64,000 nucleotides of DNA from Methanoculleus marisnigri JR1. GTDB lineage: Archaea; Halobacteriota; Methanomicrobia; Methanomicrobiales; Methanoculleaceae. This document shows positions 34,510-43,421 of this stretch, one piece after another. Each line of letters opens with the position of its first letter. Position 1 is the stretch's first letter. Below the pieces are notes generated by a model. It saw only the letters and a list, made by a program, of their open reading frames with translations, had not been told where the DNA came from and ran no database searches. The position numbers and the translations under genes are program-made. The DNA lies in contig NC_009051.1 in the NCBI RefSeq assembly GCF_000015825.1, positions 2,350,695 through 2,414,694 of the forward strand. The letters are read 5' to 3'.

Positions 34510-35757
34510 ATGATCCGGCCGACCCGCACGAGCGTGGGAATTGCGGCCCTCGCGCTCGCACTCACCGTCGTCGCCCTTCTCCTTTTGATGCCGGCTGCAG
34601 CTCTCGCCGCCGGCTCTCTCGCTCTCTTCCTCCTCTGGCGGGGCTGGCGGTTCGAGTGCGACCTCATGTCTGCAGTCGCCTCTCTTGCCGTCGACCGCGA
34701 GGTCGACCGGACGATCCTCCGGCAGGGGGCGACCGTGAACGTCAGGGTGCAGGTTACCCTTGCCGTCCCGACCGGGATGGAGGTCAGGGTGCGCGACCTC
34801 CCGCCGGCGATCGCGGCTGGTGAAGGCGCCCTCTGCGACCCCGGGCGAACCGCGGCCTACACCTTCCGACCCATGGCCCCCGGCGAGACAGCGTTTTGCG
34901 GAGTCGTCCTCGAGGCGAGCGACGCTTTCTTCTCGCGGGATCTCGTCTGCCGCCGGTTCGGTGCCCCGCATCTCCGGGTCTTCCCTGCAGGAGCCACGGA
35001 AACCGGCCGGGGTAAGGGTTCCAGCGGCGGGGACGCCGAGGTGGACCGGCAAGCGGAACTTTCCGGCCAGAGCGTACGCGGGTTCCGGCCCTACCAAACA
35101 GGCGACGATCCGGGGCTGATCGACTGGAAACTCTCTGCGCGGCGCAACGCACCCTACATACGCCAGTTGACCGCCCTTGAAGGCGGCACGCCCCTCATCG
35201 TCGTCGACCTCCCGGCCCGGATCGAGGATGATCCGGAGGGCTTCGCCCGCTTCTCGATGGCCGCCTGCAGCGCGGTCGAGGGTGCGATCGATTCCCATGA
35301 CGGCTGTTCCCTCATGGTCGTCGCCGGCGGAGAGATTGTCAGGTACCTTCCCCTGACACAGGATCTCCGGGAAGCGCTCGCTGTTCTCGGCGGGCTTGCC
35401 CCGGTCGAGCCCCGCACTCCTCTTTACCGGGCGCCGGGACCCGCCGTCCTCGCAGCCCGGGTCCATCGTTCCGGTGCAAAGGGCAGCCCGGGGGAAAGGA
35501 CATACGGGGAGAGGCTCGGCGGCGTCCTTTCGGCGTTTGCAGCAGAAAGCCCGGCGCCTTTCACGGCGGCGGTGCGGTCGGCGCTCGGCCGGGCGGGGAC
35601 CACGGAGGCCTGGATCTACTCCCTCCTCCCGGCCGGAGACATGAGTCACCTCATCCAGATTACCTATGAGGCGAAGGTCCGGGGGATGCGGGTCGTCCTG
35701 AAGGCTCCCTCCGGCGCTGGTACAATTCCCGGAATCGATGCCGTGGAGGCGCTCTGA
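34510..35757 (+). CDS. DUF58 domain protein
   Basis: A 415-residue protein with two adjacent N-terminal spans (about 8-42) and a large soluble region. The DUF58 signature is FRPYQTGDDPGLIDWKLSAR, followed by a VWA-like fold (GTPLIVVDLPARIEDD) without an obvious complete MIDAS site. DUF58 proteins regularly pair with MoxR, whose gene ends 2 bp upstream. The pair probably acts on the membrane proteins of this operon. The stop overlaps the next start by one base (TGATG). Confidence 0.92.
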   Translation: MIRPTRTSVGIAALALALTVVALLLLMPAAALAAGSLALFLLWRGWRFECDLMSAVASLAVDREVDRTILRQGATVNVRVQVTLAVPTGMEVRVRDLPPAIAAGEGALCDPGRTAAYTFRPMAPGETAFCGVVLEASDAFFSRDLVCRRFGAPHLRVFPAGATETGRGKGSSGGDAEVDRQAELSGQSVRGFRPYQTGDDPGLIDWKLSARRNAPYIRQLTALEGGTPLIVVDLPARIEDDPEGFARFSMAACSAVEGAIDSHDGCSLMVVAGGEIVRYLPLTQDLREALAVLGGLAPVEPRTPLYRAPGPAVLAARVHRSGAKGSPGERTYGERLGGVLSAFAAESPAPFTAAVRSALGRAGTTEAWIYSLLPAGDMSHLIQITYEAKVRGMRVVLKAPSGAGTIPGIDAVEAL

Positions 35758-36053
35758 TGGAGGTCGATCGTCGATTTCTCCTCCTCTGCGCGGGTGAAGT
35801 GCTGGTCGTTGCCGCGGGCAACCTTCTTCTTTTAACGCTCTTCCTCCAGGCGCTTGTCCTCGGTGCATTCCTCGAAGACCGGCGGGGCTACCCGATCTTC
35901 GTCTTCGGAGTGAGTCTGATCGGTGTCGTCCTCGCCGTCAGCGGCACCGTTTTCCTCCCCCTTCTCGCTCTCGCAGCCGCCCTCGGGTGCGGCTACGTTG
36001 TCCTCGCCCTCCGGGACTACCGACTCGTCCGGTGGGCGGGAGGTGAGACATGA
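35757..36053 (+). CDS. Small membrane protein in MoxR operon
   Basis: A 98-residue protein with three predicted spans (about 8-35, 42-60, 62-82). No family recognised. It is translationally coupled on both sides (TGATG upstream, 4-bp overlap downstream), so it belongs to the operon and probably to its membrane complex. Confidence 0.75.
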   Translation: MEVDRRFLLLCAGEVLVVAAGNLLLLTLFLQALVLGAFLEDRRGYPIFVFGVSLIGVVLAVSGTVFLPLLALAAALGCGYVVLALRDYRLVRWAGGET

Positions 36054-36835
36054 TTGTAAACAGCCCCTATCGGGCGGCCTTCCTCCTCATCGTCGCGGCC
36101 GCAGCCCTCCTCGCCCTTGCGACCGGGACGGGCCGGGGTGACCTCACCACCGCGACCCTCGTCCTCGCAGGCACGGGGTGCTTCATAGCCGGGGTTTTTC
36201 TTCTCGCGCTTCACAAAGGCGAGCCCCTCGACCCCGAGATCACAGCTCTCCTCCCCGTCCAGGGGACGATCGGGATCGCCACCCTCTGCGCGGACCTCGG
36301 GGTCCAGGGAGACGCCTGGTTCGTTCCGGAGGGGGAAGCGGTCATCGAGATCGTTCCGGTCGCGACCAGCCTCCCGGCGGCGGCCGATGACGACTACTCC
36401 TACATCACCGGTGAGGGCGGATGCGCCGTCCGGCTCGTCCCGACATGCGCCCCGCTCCTCGCGCGGCTCCGGGAGAAGCACGCTCTCGAGATCCCCAAAG
36501 AGGAGGAGGACCTCCTCGCCTGCATCACCGAGGTCTGCGACGACCTCCTCGAGATTGCAGGCAAGACCGGGGCCGTGAAAGACCGCGCAAACATCGTCGT
36601 CACCCTCGCCGGCTACCGGCTCGTGCCCGGATGCCGGGCGGTCCGGGCGGCATCCCCGAAGTGCTGCACCATGGTCGGCTGCCCGGTCTGCAGCCTGCTT
36701 GCCTCGATCGCCGCCCTTGGGACCGGAGCCCCGACAAAGATCGAGCACGCCGCCGTCGATGAAAATAGGGGAGTACTCCGGGTTATTCTCACCGGACCCG
36801 CACCCAGAGATGCAGGTCCCGGTAACTCGCGTTGA
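36050..36835 (+). CDS. Membrane-anchored protein of unknown function, last gene of MoxR operon
   Basis: A 261-residue protein with two N-terminal spans (about 8-25 and 32-52) and a soluble domain of about 200 residues. The end of that domain holds a Cys cluster (SPKCCTMVGCPVCSLL, about 203-218), a possible metal or Fe-S site. No named family is certain. Its 3' end overlaps the opposing DUF1616 gene by 47 bp in different frames, so the two transcripts are complementary there. Confidence 0.75.
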   Translation: MIVNSPYRAAFLLIVAAAALLALATGTGRGDLTTATLVLAGTGCFIAGVFLLALHKGEPLDPEITALLPVQGTIGIATLCADLGVQGDAWFVPEGEAVIEIVPVATSLPAAADDDYSYITGEGGCAVRLVPTCAPLLARLREKHALEIPKEEEDLLACITEVCDDLLEIAGKTGAVKDRANIVVTLAGYRLVPGCRAVRAASPKCCTMVGCPVCSLLASIAALGTGAPTKIEHAAVDENRGVLRVILTGPAPRDAGPGNSR

Positions 36836-37757
36836 TCCGGTCCTGCTCCGTGACCCCCTCCCCCGGCACCGTCTCGTTGAAGAGCAGGAACTCGATCCGG
36901 TTGTATTCCGGCGAAGAGACGGAGAAATTCCAGATGACCTCTTCTGTCTCGTTGTGCGGGACCGTGATCGCGAACCGATCGAGCGGCACGGTCGCGTGAA
37001 TCGTAGACGTATTCGTCACGGGATCGAAAGTCCGGTTCATGGCGAGCACCTCGACCGTGTAGGGAACCTCCCGATGCTCGTGGTTTCCGACCCCGACGAT
37101 CAGCGTCTGCGTCGAGCCTGCCGGGAAGTCAGTCGGGTAGTCTGCGGCCTTCCCACCCGGGCCGAGGATGTAGAACTCGGTAAAGTGTTCTCCCTCCTTC
37201 GGCACCGCGACGACGTAGACCGTCGTCGCGAGTGCCGTCACGATCGAGACCACGAGGAGAACGGAGAGCCCCCGGTCGAGCCGGGATGCCGCGGGGTCAT
37301 ATAACTCAGCCCACGCCCCGCCGATCATCTCCCTCGCCGGAACCGCAAAACGCTCGTCGGCCGGGAGAAGGAGCCGCCGGTACCAGGCGATCAGGGTCAT
37401 CGCGAGGGTGAAGAGGGTCAGCGATACAAGGATCGGGTCGAGCCGGATCCCCCAGGGGGTGTAGTTCAATGCAAACCCGATCAGGGGGGATACGGCGATC
37501 GAGAGCCCGAACGAGAGGGCGACCCGCTCGATCCCGTCGAGATCCCCGCGCGCCGGGAAGAGCGCGGCGATCAGGGCGTAGCCGGGGATGAAGAGAACCA
37601 TCGTCACGCCGAGGAGAATCCGGAGAAAACTCTCGTTCAGCACCGGGACGTAGACGCAGGCAAGGGCCGCGACCGTGACGGCAACGACCGTAAGGAGGTC
37701 ACCGGGACGGTACCCGGCGATCTCGAGGAACAGGGGGTTCTGGTCTTTCGTAGTCAT
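36789..37757 (-). CDS. DUF1616 family membrane protein
   Basis: A roughly 322-residue protein of the DUF1616 family. Four spans fill the first half, with the family-typical VLFIPGYALIAALFP and DGIERVALSFGLSIAVSPLIG. A fifth span (about 160-180) leads to an external beta domain with several sequons. DUF1616 is found in archaeal surface-protein contexts; function unknown. A GTG at 37787 is an alternative start, but it would overlap the neighbouring gene. It converges on the MoxR operon with a 47-bp coding overlap. Confidence 0.85.
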   Translation of the reverse strand: MTTKDQNPLFLEIAGYRPGDLLTVVAVTVAALACVYVPVLNESFLRILLGVTMVLFIPGYALIAALFPARGDLDGIERVALSFGLSIAVSPLIGFALNYTPWGIRLDPILVSLTLFTLAMTLIAWYRRLLLPADERFAVPAREMIGGAWAELYDPAASRLDRGLSVLLVVSIVTALATTVYVVAVPKEGEHFTEFYILGPGGKAADYPTDFPAGSTQTLIVGVGNHEHREVPYTVEVLAMNRTFDPVTNTSTIHATVPLDRFAITVPHNETEEVIWNFSVSSPEYNRIEFLLFNETVPGEGVTEQDRINASYRDLHLWVRVR

Positions 37758-37768
37758 GGGCAGGTCTG

Positions 37769-38926
37769 TTAGTCTCTTCTCTTCCACCCGAACATCAATA
37801 TGGCGAGAGCGATGGCGGGGAGGAGAGGGGTGACAGGTGCGGCGGCGGGGGTCGTCGTTACGGGGGGTGCCGAAGTCGTCGTCACAGGTGCGGCCGGCTC
37901 AGCCGCCGATACGGGGACGAGGAGGAGATAGGATCCCGCCCGGGAGACTGATGCCGTGATCCGGTCGCCCCCGATCTTCGAGGGGATCGGCGTCCAGGCA
38001 CCGTTCTCGTAGCGGGCGAGGGTTGCCGTCGCGTCGGCCGACAGGAGCCGGAAGGAGAGGGTCGCGGCGGGGTCGAACACCCGGCCCTCCGGAGTCACGG
38101 CGTAGGCGCTCTCGGGAGCGGACCAGCCGCCGGGGACGATGCCCTCCACGGCGAGGGGGAGGAGGCCGACGTCCTCGAGATCGGTTCCGGTGAGGGAGAC
38201 CTTCCCGTCGGTTGAGGCCACCGTCGCGGACCCGGCAGCGGGCGCGGGGGTGCTGCTGCCGTTACTGATGCCGTTGCTGCTGCCGGGAGAGCCGCCACTG
38301 CCGCTGCCGCCGCCCTGCGTGGTGGGCGGTCTCGGGGAGGTCCCGATCGCGATCGTCCGGGCAAGGGTTTCGCTCCCGTCGACGTAGACGGTGACCGTCG
38401 CGGTGCCGTGTTCGATCCCCTCGACGGCAAAGGAGATTGTGCCATCGTCAGGCCCCTGCTTAACGCCCTGCATCACCACCTCGGCGATGACGCGCTCGGT
38501 CGTGGGCGCGGCCCGCCCATCCAGGGTGATCGCCGCGTAGGTTCCGCTGGAGATGTTGTAGGCCTGGGTGGTCCGGAACTCGCCGTTCGCGTCGGCGTTG
38601 TTGCTCAGGCTCACCGAAGCCCCGTCCGGCATCTGCACCGCAAGCCCGGTCCACTCCGTACCCCTGCTGTAGGCGCTCACCTCGCCCGAGCCGAGGGAGA
38701 AGGGGAGAACGAGGTTTCGGGCCGTGAACGCAAACCGCTCGCCGGGGATCACGGTGAACTCACCGCGGATCCCGAGTGAGAAGGCGGCGCCGTCGGGAAG
38801 GCTCTGCACGTCCACGGTAACCACGTCACCGGGGTCGATCGCGTCGGGGGTGATGGAGATCGTCGCCGCTGTTGCGGCGGGAATCAACAGAACAAGCACC
38901 AATAGAGGCAAACCAAGTCTAGACAT
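37769..38926 (-). CDS. Secreted protein with C-terminal membrane anchor
   Basis: A 385-residue surface protein. A signal peptide is at 1-20 (LPLLVLVLLIPAATA). A beta-rich N-terminal domain is followed by a Gly/Ser linker (about 200-222) and a second domain resembling the ZU5-like module of the next gene. A Thr/Pro-rich stalk leads to a final hydrophobic segment ending in KRRD. This anchor layout resembles archaeal C-terminal sorting tails, though no PGF motif is seen. It is divergent from the larger protein at 39012, and the two share architecture. Confidence 0.78.
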   Translation of the reverse strand: MSRLGLPLLVLVLLIPAATAATISITPDAIDPGDVVTVDVQSLPDGAAFSLGIRGEFTVIPGERFAFTARNLVLPFSLGSGEVSAYSRGTEWTGLAVQMPDGASVSLSNNADANGEFRTTQAYNISSGTYAAITLDGRAAPTTERVIAEVVMQGVKQGPDDGTISFAVEGIEHGTATVTVYVDGSETLARTIAIGTSPRPPTTQGGGSGSGGSPGSSNGISNGSSTPAPAAGSATVASTDGKVSLTGTDLEDVGLLPLAVEGIVPGGWSAPESAYAVTPEGRVFDPAATLSFRLLSADATATLARYENGAWTPIPSKIGGDRITASVSRAGSYLLLVPVSAAEPAAPVTTTSAPPVTTTPAAAPVTPLLPAIALAILMFGWKRRD

Positions 38927-39011
38927 AGGGGAACTCCGTTTTGGTTGAACAACCTATAGACAACCGATTCAAATAAAAAGGTTTATGTTATGGGAAAGAA
39001 AAGCGAGGCTC

Positions 39012-40949
39012 ATGACTCAGCAACGTAGGTATCTCCTCCCGGGCGTTATCCTCGCCCTCCTACTCCTCCCCGTGGTGGCAGCAGCCACGGGAGGGACTTA
39101 TATCACAGTGGAGGGGGACGTCAAGGAGTATAAAAAACTGTGCATCGGCACTGTCGATGCCCTCGATCCTCTGCATGTAAGCAACACACTGGTGACCCTT
39201 GGCAGCACCGAAACGGGCGACCTCGACGAATTCGAGTACCCGCTGTTCGGGGACATCGTCCGTGAGTTCGATCCGGCAAGCGGCACCTACCACGGTGTGG
39301 ACGTGACCGTGCACTATCCGGAAAAGACCGTCGACGGGCGCACCCTCCCGTGCGAGTACCGGGTTTATGTCAAACCGACGATCCCGAGCTTCACCGTCAA
39401 GGTTCCCGGCCGGTGCGGCAACGTCCTCCTGATCAAAGTCCCGGAGAACCTTCCTGAAGGCGCCACCTTCACCGAGCTCTTCAAGGCCGCGTCGAAGGAA
39501 GGCTACCTCTTCAAGAGCGACGCCATCATCTACATGAACCAGACGGGCATCACGGCCCACGGCACCATCTCCAGCGATGACTACGACGTGAACAACCTGA
39601 CCTACACGCTGCTCAAGAACGAGGTCAATCTCAACTGCTTCCAGACAAGAGCGAACCTCGCGCGGAGCATGATGGACGCCAAGCCCTACACGCGGCCCGA
39701 GGCCGGGGAGTACCTCATCGCGGCGGTGGAGTATGACAGTGACTGCGACACGATGCATCTCCTTGCCGCCATGCCGGTCGTCATCCTCGATGGGAACCAG
39801 GCCGTCGGCTGGGACGGTGGCGACCCCTACTACCAGGACCAGAACAAGGACGTGAACGTCTCCTTCTCCGGCGCGGACAAGGTCGCCTACGCCCTGGTCA
39901 AGGAGGGGACAAGGTACGCTCTCTCGATGACGGTCGATACCGGGAAACTCGCAGAGCAATCCATCCCGGTCTCGGCTGCAGATCTGGTAGAGATGCTGAG
40001 AACGATCGCGGGTGAGGCGAGCCCGGTCACCTACACCCTGTGCTGCGACGGCTCCCCGGTCGACGTCGACGTACACTCCGGCTTCGTCACCGCCGAAGGT
40101 TACGGATGCTCCGGGTATGCGAACGCGTCTTCGGTGACCGTTGCGGCAGCGACCCTCAAGACACTCAAACCCGGTACTTATTCTCTCTACGCCCAGGGCC
40201 TGGACGACAACAGGGTCATTGCAATCGACCAGAAGTCCATAACCATCGCTGCCGTCGCACCGACACCGACACCGACATCCACCCAGCACCACGGCGGTGG
40301 CGGTGGCGGTGGCGGCAGCGCACCCTCCTCTTACACGGAGACCGGCACCCTGAAGATCAGTAGTTCAGGCACCGTGCTGCGGTCCATCATAGTTAAGGCC
40401 GGGGACAACGTCGGGAGCCTCCTCGTTCCGATCGGTGTCAAAGCGCTCGACGCGAACGGCAACCCACTCACCAATATCTCCCTCACCCCCCTCAGCAGCG
40501 ATACGATGCCCGCAGTCCCGGGCGGAGCGGTGTTCCAGTTCGCCGGATTCGTCTACGAAGCCAAACCCAAAGCCGCAACCTTCGGCCCGGGGATCACCCT
40601 GACCCTTAAGCTCCCCGAGGATGTCTGGAACACGCTCGACCTCCCCGACCAGCAACTCACGGTGAAGTGGTGCAACAAGGAGACCGGCCAATGGGAGGAC
40701 GTCCCGACAACCACCTCTCAGAGCACAAGAAGCGTTGATGCAACGTTAACTCACTTCAGCATCTTCGCGCTCTTCACCGAACCGGTGACGACGGCCACGC
40801 CAGTTGATACAGGGACCTCAGCAACCCCGACAACAGCAACGGGCGAAGAACAGCCTGCTGAAGGACTGCCCATTACAATGATCCTCTTCGTCGTCACCGC
40901 CGTCATCATCGTCGCGGCGGTTGGCTACTACTTCATGACGAGGAAGTAA
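39012..40949 (+). CDS. Large anchored surface protein (methanogen extracellular type)
   Basis: A 645-residue exported protein. A signal peptide is at about 7-26. A long Cys-containing N-terminal region of about 400 residues is followed by a PTPTPTS-histidine-polyglycine linker and a domain with the pattern LTLKLPEDVWNTLDL. A Thr-rich stalk and a C-terminal span ending in TRK close the protein. This matches a class of methanogen extracellular proteins in which a ZU5-like domain precedes a membrane anchor. Several sequons suggest glycosylation. The ATG at 39012 is chosen as closest to the signal peptide. The intergenic region holds the dyad GGTTG-AA-CAACC at 38943-38954. Confidence 0.82.
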   Translation: MTQQRRYLLPGVILALLLLPVVAAATGGTYITVEGDVKEYKKLCIGTVDALDPLHVSNTLVTLGSTETGDLDEFEYPLFGDIVREFDPASGTYHGVDVTVHYPEKTVDGRTLPCEYRVYVKPTIPSFTVKVPGRCGNVLLIKVPENLPEGATFTELFKAASKEGYLFKSDAIIYMNQTGITAHGTISSDDYDVNNLTYTLLKNEVNLNCFQTRANLARSMMDAKPYTRPEAGEYLIAAVEYDSDCDTMHLLAAMPVVILDGNQAVGWDGGDPYYQDQNKDVNVSFSGADKVAYALVKEGTRYALSMTVDTGKLAEQSIPVSAADLVEMLRTIAGEASPVTYTLCCDGSPVDVDVHSGFVTAEGYGCSGYANASSVTVAAATLKTLKPGTYSLYAQGLDDNRVIAIDQKSITIAAVAPTPTPTSTQHHGGGGGGGGSAPSSYTETGTLKISSSGTVLRSIIVKAGDNVGSLLVPIGVKALDANGNPLTNISLTPLSSDTMPAVPGGAVFQFAGFVYEAKPKAATFGPGITLTLKLPEDVWNTLDLPDQQLTVKWCNKETGQWEDVPTTTSQSTRSVDATLTHFSIFALFTEPVTTATPVDTGTSATPTTATGEEQPAEGLPITMILFVVTAVIIVAAVGYYFMTRK

Positions 40950-40963
40950 AACACCCCTCTTTT

Positions 40964-41887
40964 TCAGGCCGAAACGGCCGCGTAGATGAAATAGATGACG
41001 ACAAGCCCCTGGAAGAGGAAGTAACCCACGATATTCGCGACTGCGAAGGGAAGGGTACACGCCCGTCCGGCGCACCGGTGCAAGAACCCCCACAGAGCAA
41101 TCCCGAGCGGGATGAGGGATACGAGCGCGACCGGCCAAAAGTCCACGGGCGCGAAGAAATCGGTGAGGGCGAAAACGGCGAGCGACGCGGTCGCGAGGGT
41201 CGCCGCGAGGGCGATGAGCCAGAACCCGAAGACGCGGCCTTTCCGGACGACGAGCGTCCGCTTGCCCCCGGCGATGTCGCCTTCCCTGTCCGGGATCTCG
41301 ACGCTCGTGATGAAGACGAGCCCGTAAAGGCAGAGCGGAACGGCAAAGGCAAAGAAGGCGGCATCAAGCGTTCCCATCGCGACGAAGTAGCCCGCCCCCG
41401 GCATCAGGAGGCCGAAGGTGATCATGTTCGTGACCTCGCCGAGGTTATGGTAGGCGAAGGCGAGCGGCGGCGCCGTGTAGAACCAGCCGAGCAGGTTGCC
41501 CGCGATGCCGAAGACCAGGAAGACAACCGGGTAGGCGTAGACAGTCACGAAGAAATACCCGATCAGGACCGAGACCGCCATCAGGGCGACGGCCGCCCGG
41601 AACGCAACGGGTTTCAGGTCCGGGTTGGCGGCAAGGACGCCGCTCCCCCCGGATATCGGCGTCGTCTCGACGAACCGGTCGGCGTCGGCGTCGAAGTAGT
41701 CGTTGCTGTAGTGGACGGAGAGGTGCGCCGCCGCCATGGCCGCGTAGCCGATAAGGAACTGGGCCGGGGTGAACCGCGCCCCGAGGAGGAACGCGAGGAG
41801 CGCCCCGGCGGTGAACGGGATAAAGCCCGAGAGGAGGAAGGGGAACCGGCCGAGCCGGATGAACTCGCGGAGGGAACGGGTGTCCAT
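40964..41887 (-). CDS. UbiA family prenyltransferase
   Basis: A 307-residue, eight- to nine-span UbiA prenyltransferase that joins an isoprenyl diphosphate to an acceptor. The first Asp-rich motif is NDYFDADADR at about 62-71 and the second is the DREGD region near 175-185. Both coordinate Mg and the diphosphate. The ISGGSG motif between them resembles the MenA-like branch. The acceptor cannot be read; methanogens use such enzymes for lipids or methanophenazine-like carriers. The ATG at 41887 starts the first span properly. Confidence 0.88.
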   Translation of the reverse strand: MDTRSLREFIRLGRFPFLLSGFIPFTAGALLAFLLGARFTPAQFLIGYAAMAAAHLSVHYSNDYFDADADRFVETTPISGGSGVLAANPDLKPVAFRAAVALMAVSVLIGYFFVTVYAYPVVFLVFGIAGNLLGWFYTAPPLAFAYHNLGEVTNMITFGLLMPGAGYFVAMGTLDAAFFAFAVPLCLYGLVFITSVEIPDREGDIAGGKRTLVVRKGRVFGFWLIALAATLATASLAVFALTDFFAPVDFWPVALVSLIPLGIALWGFLHRCAGRACTLPFAVANIVGYFLFQGLVVIYFIYAAVSA

Positions 41888-41943
41888 GAAAGAGTCTCCC
41901 GTTGCGGGATGGGCGGAGCGGGTATATAGCCTTTTTCCGGTCC

Positions 41944-42603
41944 CTACCCAGTCCGGCCGTACGCGAGGAGCGGCACCACGGCCCGCAACGCATCGACACC
42001 CCCTTCGACGTAGATAAGGCCGAGAACCGCCCGGGCAAGGGTCTCCTTCTCTTGCTCGAGTTTCTCGCCGTCCGGAGAGCAGCGGAACCCGGAACCGATC
42101 CGGCTCTCGTGAAGACCCCACCGGTCGCAGAGAGCGGCGAGGCCTGCCGCCCCGACGTCTCCGCCGGGGAGGACCTTCAGCCGCAGGGTGACGTCACCGA
42201 TGAGAGCAAGGGCGTGAGAATCGTCGGCGAAGTTCCCGAGCATTGCCAGGTCGTTTGCACAGATCGGGAGCGCATCTTCGGGGAACCCGGCAAGTATCTC
42301 CGAAAAGAGCTGCTTTGTAGGAGGGGCCATCAGAACCCGGGCAAGCCCGTCCGGGCCGCGGAAGGCATGCCCGGTCTCCTGCTCGATGCGGGGAAGGGTG
42401 CGCTGTGTCACACAGGCGGCCTGCTCCGCCAGGCGGCCGGTCGCCCTCCACCACCCGCGTATCCGCCGGAGCCGCCGCGATCGGCGGGCCGAACGCCGGT
42501 GAGCGGGGAGGTAATCCAGACGGTACTCGCGCATGAGCCCCTCCTGCAACGCCGCGAAGACCTCCTCGAGCGGGCGGGAGAGCGCCCCGTACTCGTACGC
42601 CAT
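41944..42603 (-). CDS. RNase III-fold protein lacking most catalytic residues
   Basis: A 219-residue soluble protein whose second half resembles an RNase III domain. HALALIGDVTL (130-140) aligns with the ERLEFLGDAVL signature, and LARAVLGLIYVEGG (189-202) aligns with the second motif, LADxxEALIGAxYLDGG. Of the usual acidic residues only D137 remains; the first-motif Glu positions are H130 and A133, and the second-motif Asp and Glu are R191 and L194. The N-terminal half is Arg-rich (about 36-50), suggesting RNA binding. It is probably a non-cleaving RNA-binding relative. It stands alone between UbiA and DUF1294. Confidence 0.6.
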   Translation of the reverse strand: MAYEYGALSRPLEEVFAALQEGLMREYRLDYLPAHRRSARRSRRLRRIRGWWRATGRLAEQAACVTQRTLPRIEQETGHAFRGPDGLARVLMAPPTKQLFSEILAGFPEDALPICANDLAMLGNFADDSHALALIGDVTLRLKVLPGGDVGAAGLAALCDRWGLHESRIGSGFRCSPDGEKLEQEKETLARAVLGLIYVEGGVDALRAVVPLLAYGRTG

Positions 42604-42672
42604 ACGATATGGTGGGATAACGGATTGATTATAACTTTGTCCCCATGTAAACCCTCATCAGTTGATGAGAGG

Positions 42673-42945
42673 TTACACAAATCCCGTGACGAGCGCGGTG
42701 GCAAGCACGAGGTGGAGGAAGAGGAAGAAGGGGACGAGCCGAAAGAGCGGCTTCTGGGTCTTGTGCCGGAAGGCACGCATCGCGGCAAAGGCCCCGAACG
42801 GCCCGAAGAGAGCGATGACGAGGAGCGTCTTCTCCGGCGTTCTCCACGCCGATCGTTTCGCCGACCGTTTGTCGCGGTAATAGGCGATGAACGAGACGGC
42901 GTTTGCAAGGAGGTAGACCGCGATCGCGGCGAGAGCAGGGGTCAC
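42673..42945 (-). CDS. DUF1294 membrane protein
   Basis: A 90-residue protein with three spans. The DUF1294 signature is FIAYYRDKRSAKRSAWRTPEKTLL followed by GPFGAFAAMRAFRHKTQK. Function of the family is unknown. It overlaps the upstream DtxR-type regulator gene by 4 bp, so it is co-translated with it. This suggests, but does not prove, a link to metal homeostasis. Confidence 0.88.
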   Translation of the reverse strand: MTPALAAIAVYLLANAVSFIAYYRDKRSAKRSAWRTPEKTLLVIALFGPFGAFAAMRAFRHKTQKPLFRLVPFFLFLHLVLATALVTGFV

Positions 42946-43394
42946 GCAGATTGTTTCTCCTGCCCGGGCGTTTTTCGCCGGATACGTTCGCAGATCCCGG
43001 AATCCGATTGAAGTACCTCGACCAGAAGCCGGATCTGCCGTATCGTCTCCGGGTGGAGTTCGTGCTCCATATAACAGGCGTCGGAGTTGGCAATCTTCTC
43101 CGGGACGTTGATGGCCATCAAGAACTCCTTTAAGGTATCGTGACGGAATTTGACGGCCTCGGCAACCTCGCGCCCGGTAGGGGAGAGCACCACCCCTTCG
43201 TAGCGCCGGTACTCGACAAGGCCCATACCGTCAAGTTTCTGGAACATCTCCACGACTGTGGACGGGCTGATATCCAGCTCGCACGCCACGTCCTTGGTGC
43301 GGGCGTATCCTTTCTCCAGCGTGACGTTGAGGATGGCCTCGAGGTAATCCTCGACCCTCCTGCTGAGGTTTACTGCACATCCCCGGTGTCTCAT
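42942..43394 (-). CDS. DtxR/MntR-type metal-dependent repressor
   Basis: A 150-residue transcription regulator of the DtxR family, which senses Fe(II) or Mn(II). The N-terminal winged helix has SRRVEDYLEAILN and the recognition region DISPSTVVEMFQKLDGMGLV. Metal-site features include a Cys/His-rich stretch (SDACYMEHELHPETI). The SH3-like C-terminal domain is absent, as in MntR-type short members. Three in-frame ATGs lie close together (43412, 43403, 43394). The last is chosen because the first two fall within a repeated TGCCGTATGA motif. The Feo iron-uptake operon begins 3.7 kb away and is its likely target. Confidence 0.9.
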   Translation of the reverse strand: MRHRGCAVNLSRRVEDYLEAILNVTLEKGYARTKDVACELDISPSTVVEMFQKLDGMGLVEYRRYEGVVLSPTGREVAEAVKFRHDTLKEFLMAINVPEKIANSDACYMEHELHPETIRQIRLLVEVLQSDSGICERIRRKTPGQEKQSA

Positions 43395-43421
43395 ACGGCA
43401 CATATGTTTCATACGGCAAAC

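Noticed and set aside
38095-38445. Ser/Pro/Gly-rich direct-repeat-like stretch as a possible CRISPR or tandem repeat
   Set aside because: It encodes the low-complexity Gly/Ser linker of a secreted protein; no regular spacers are present.
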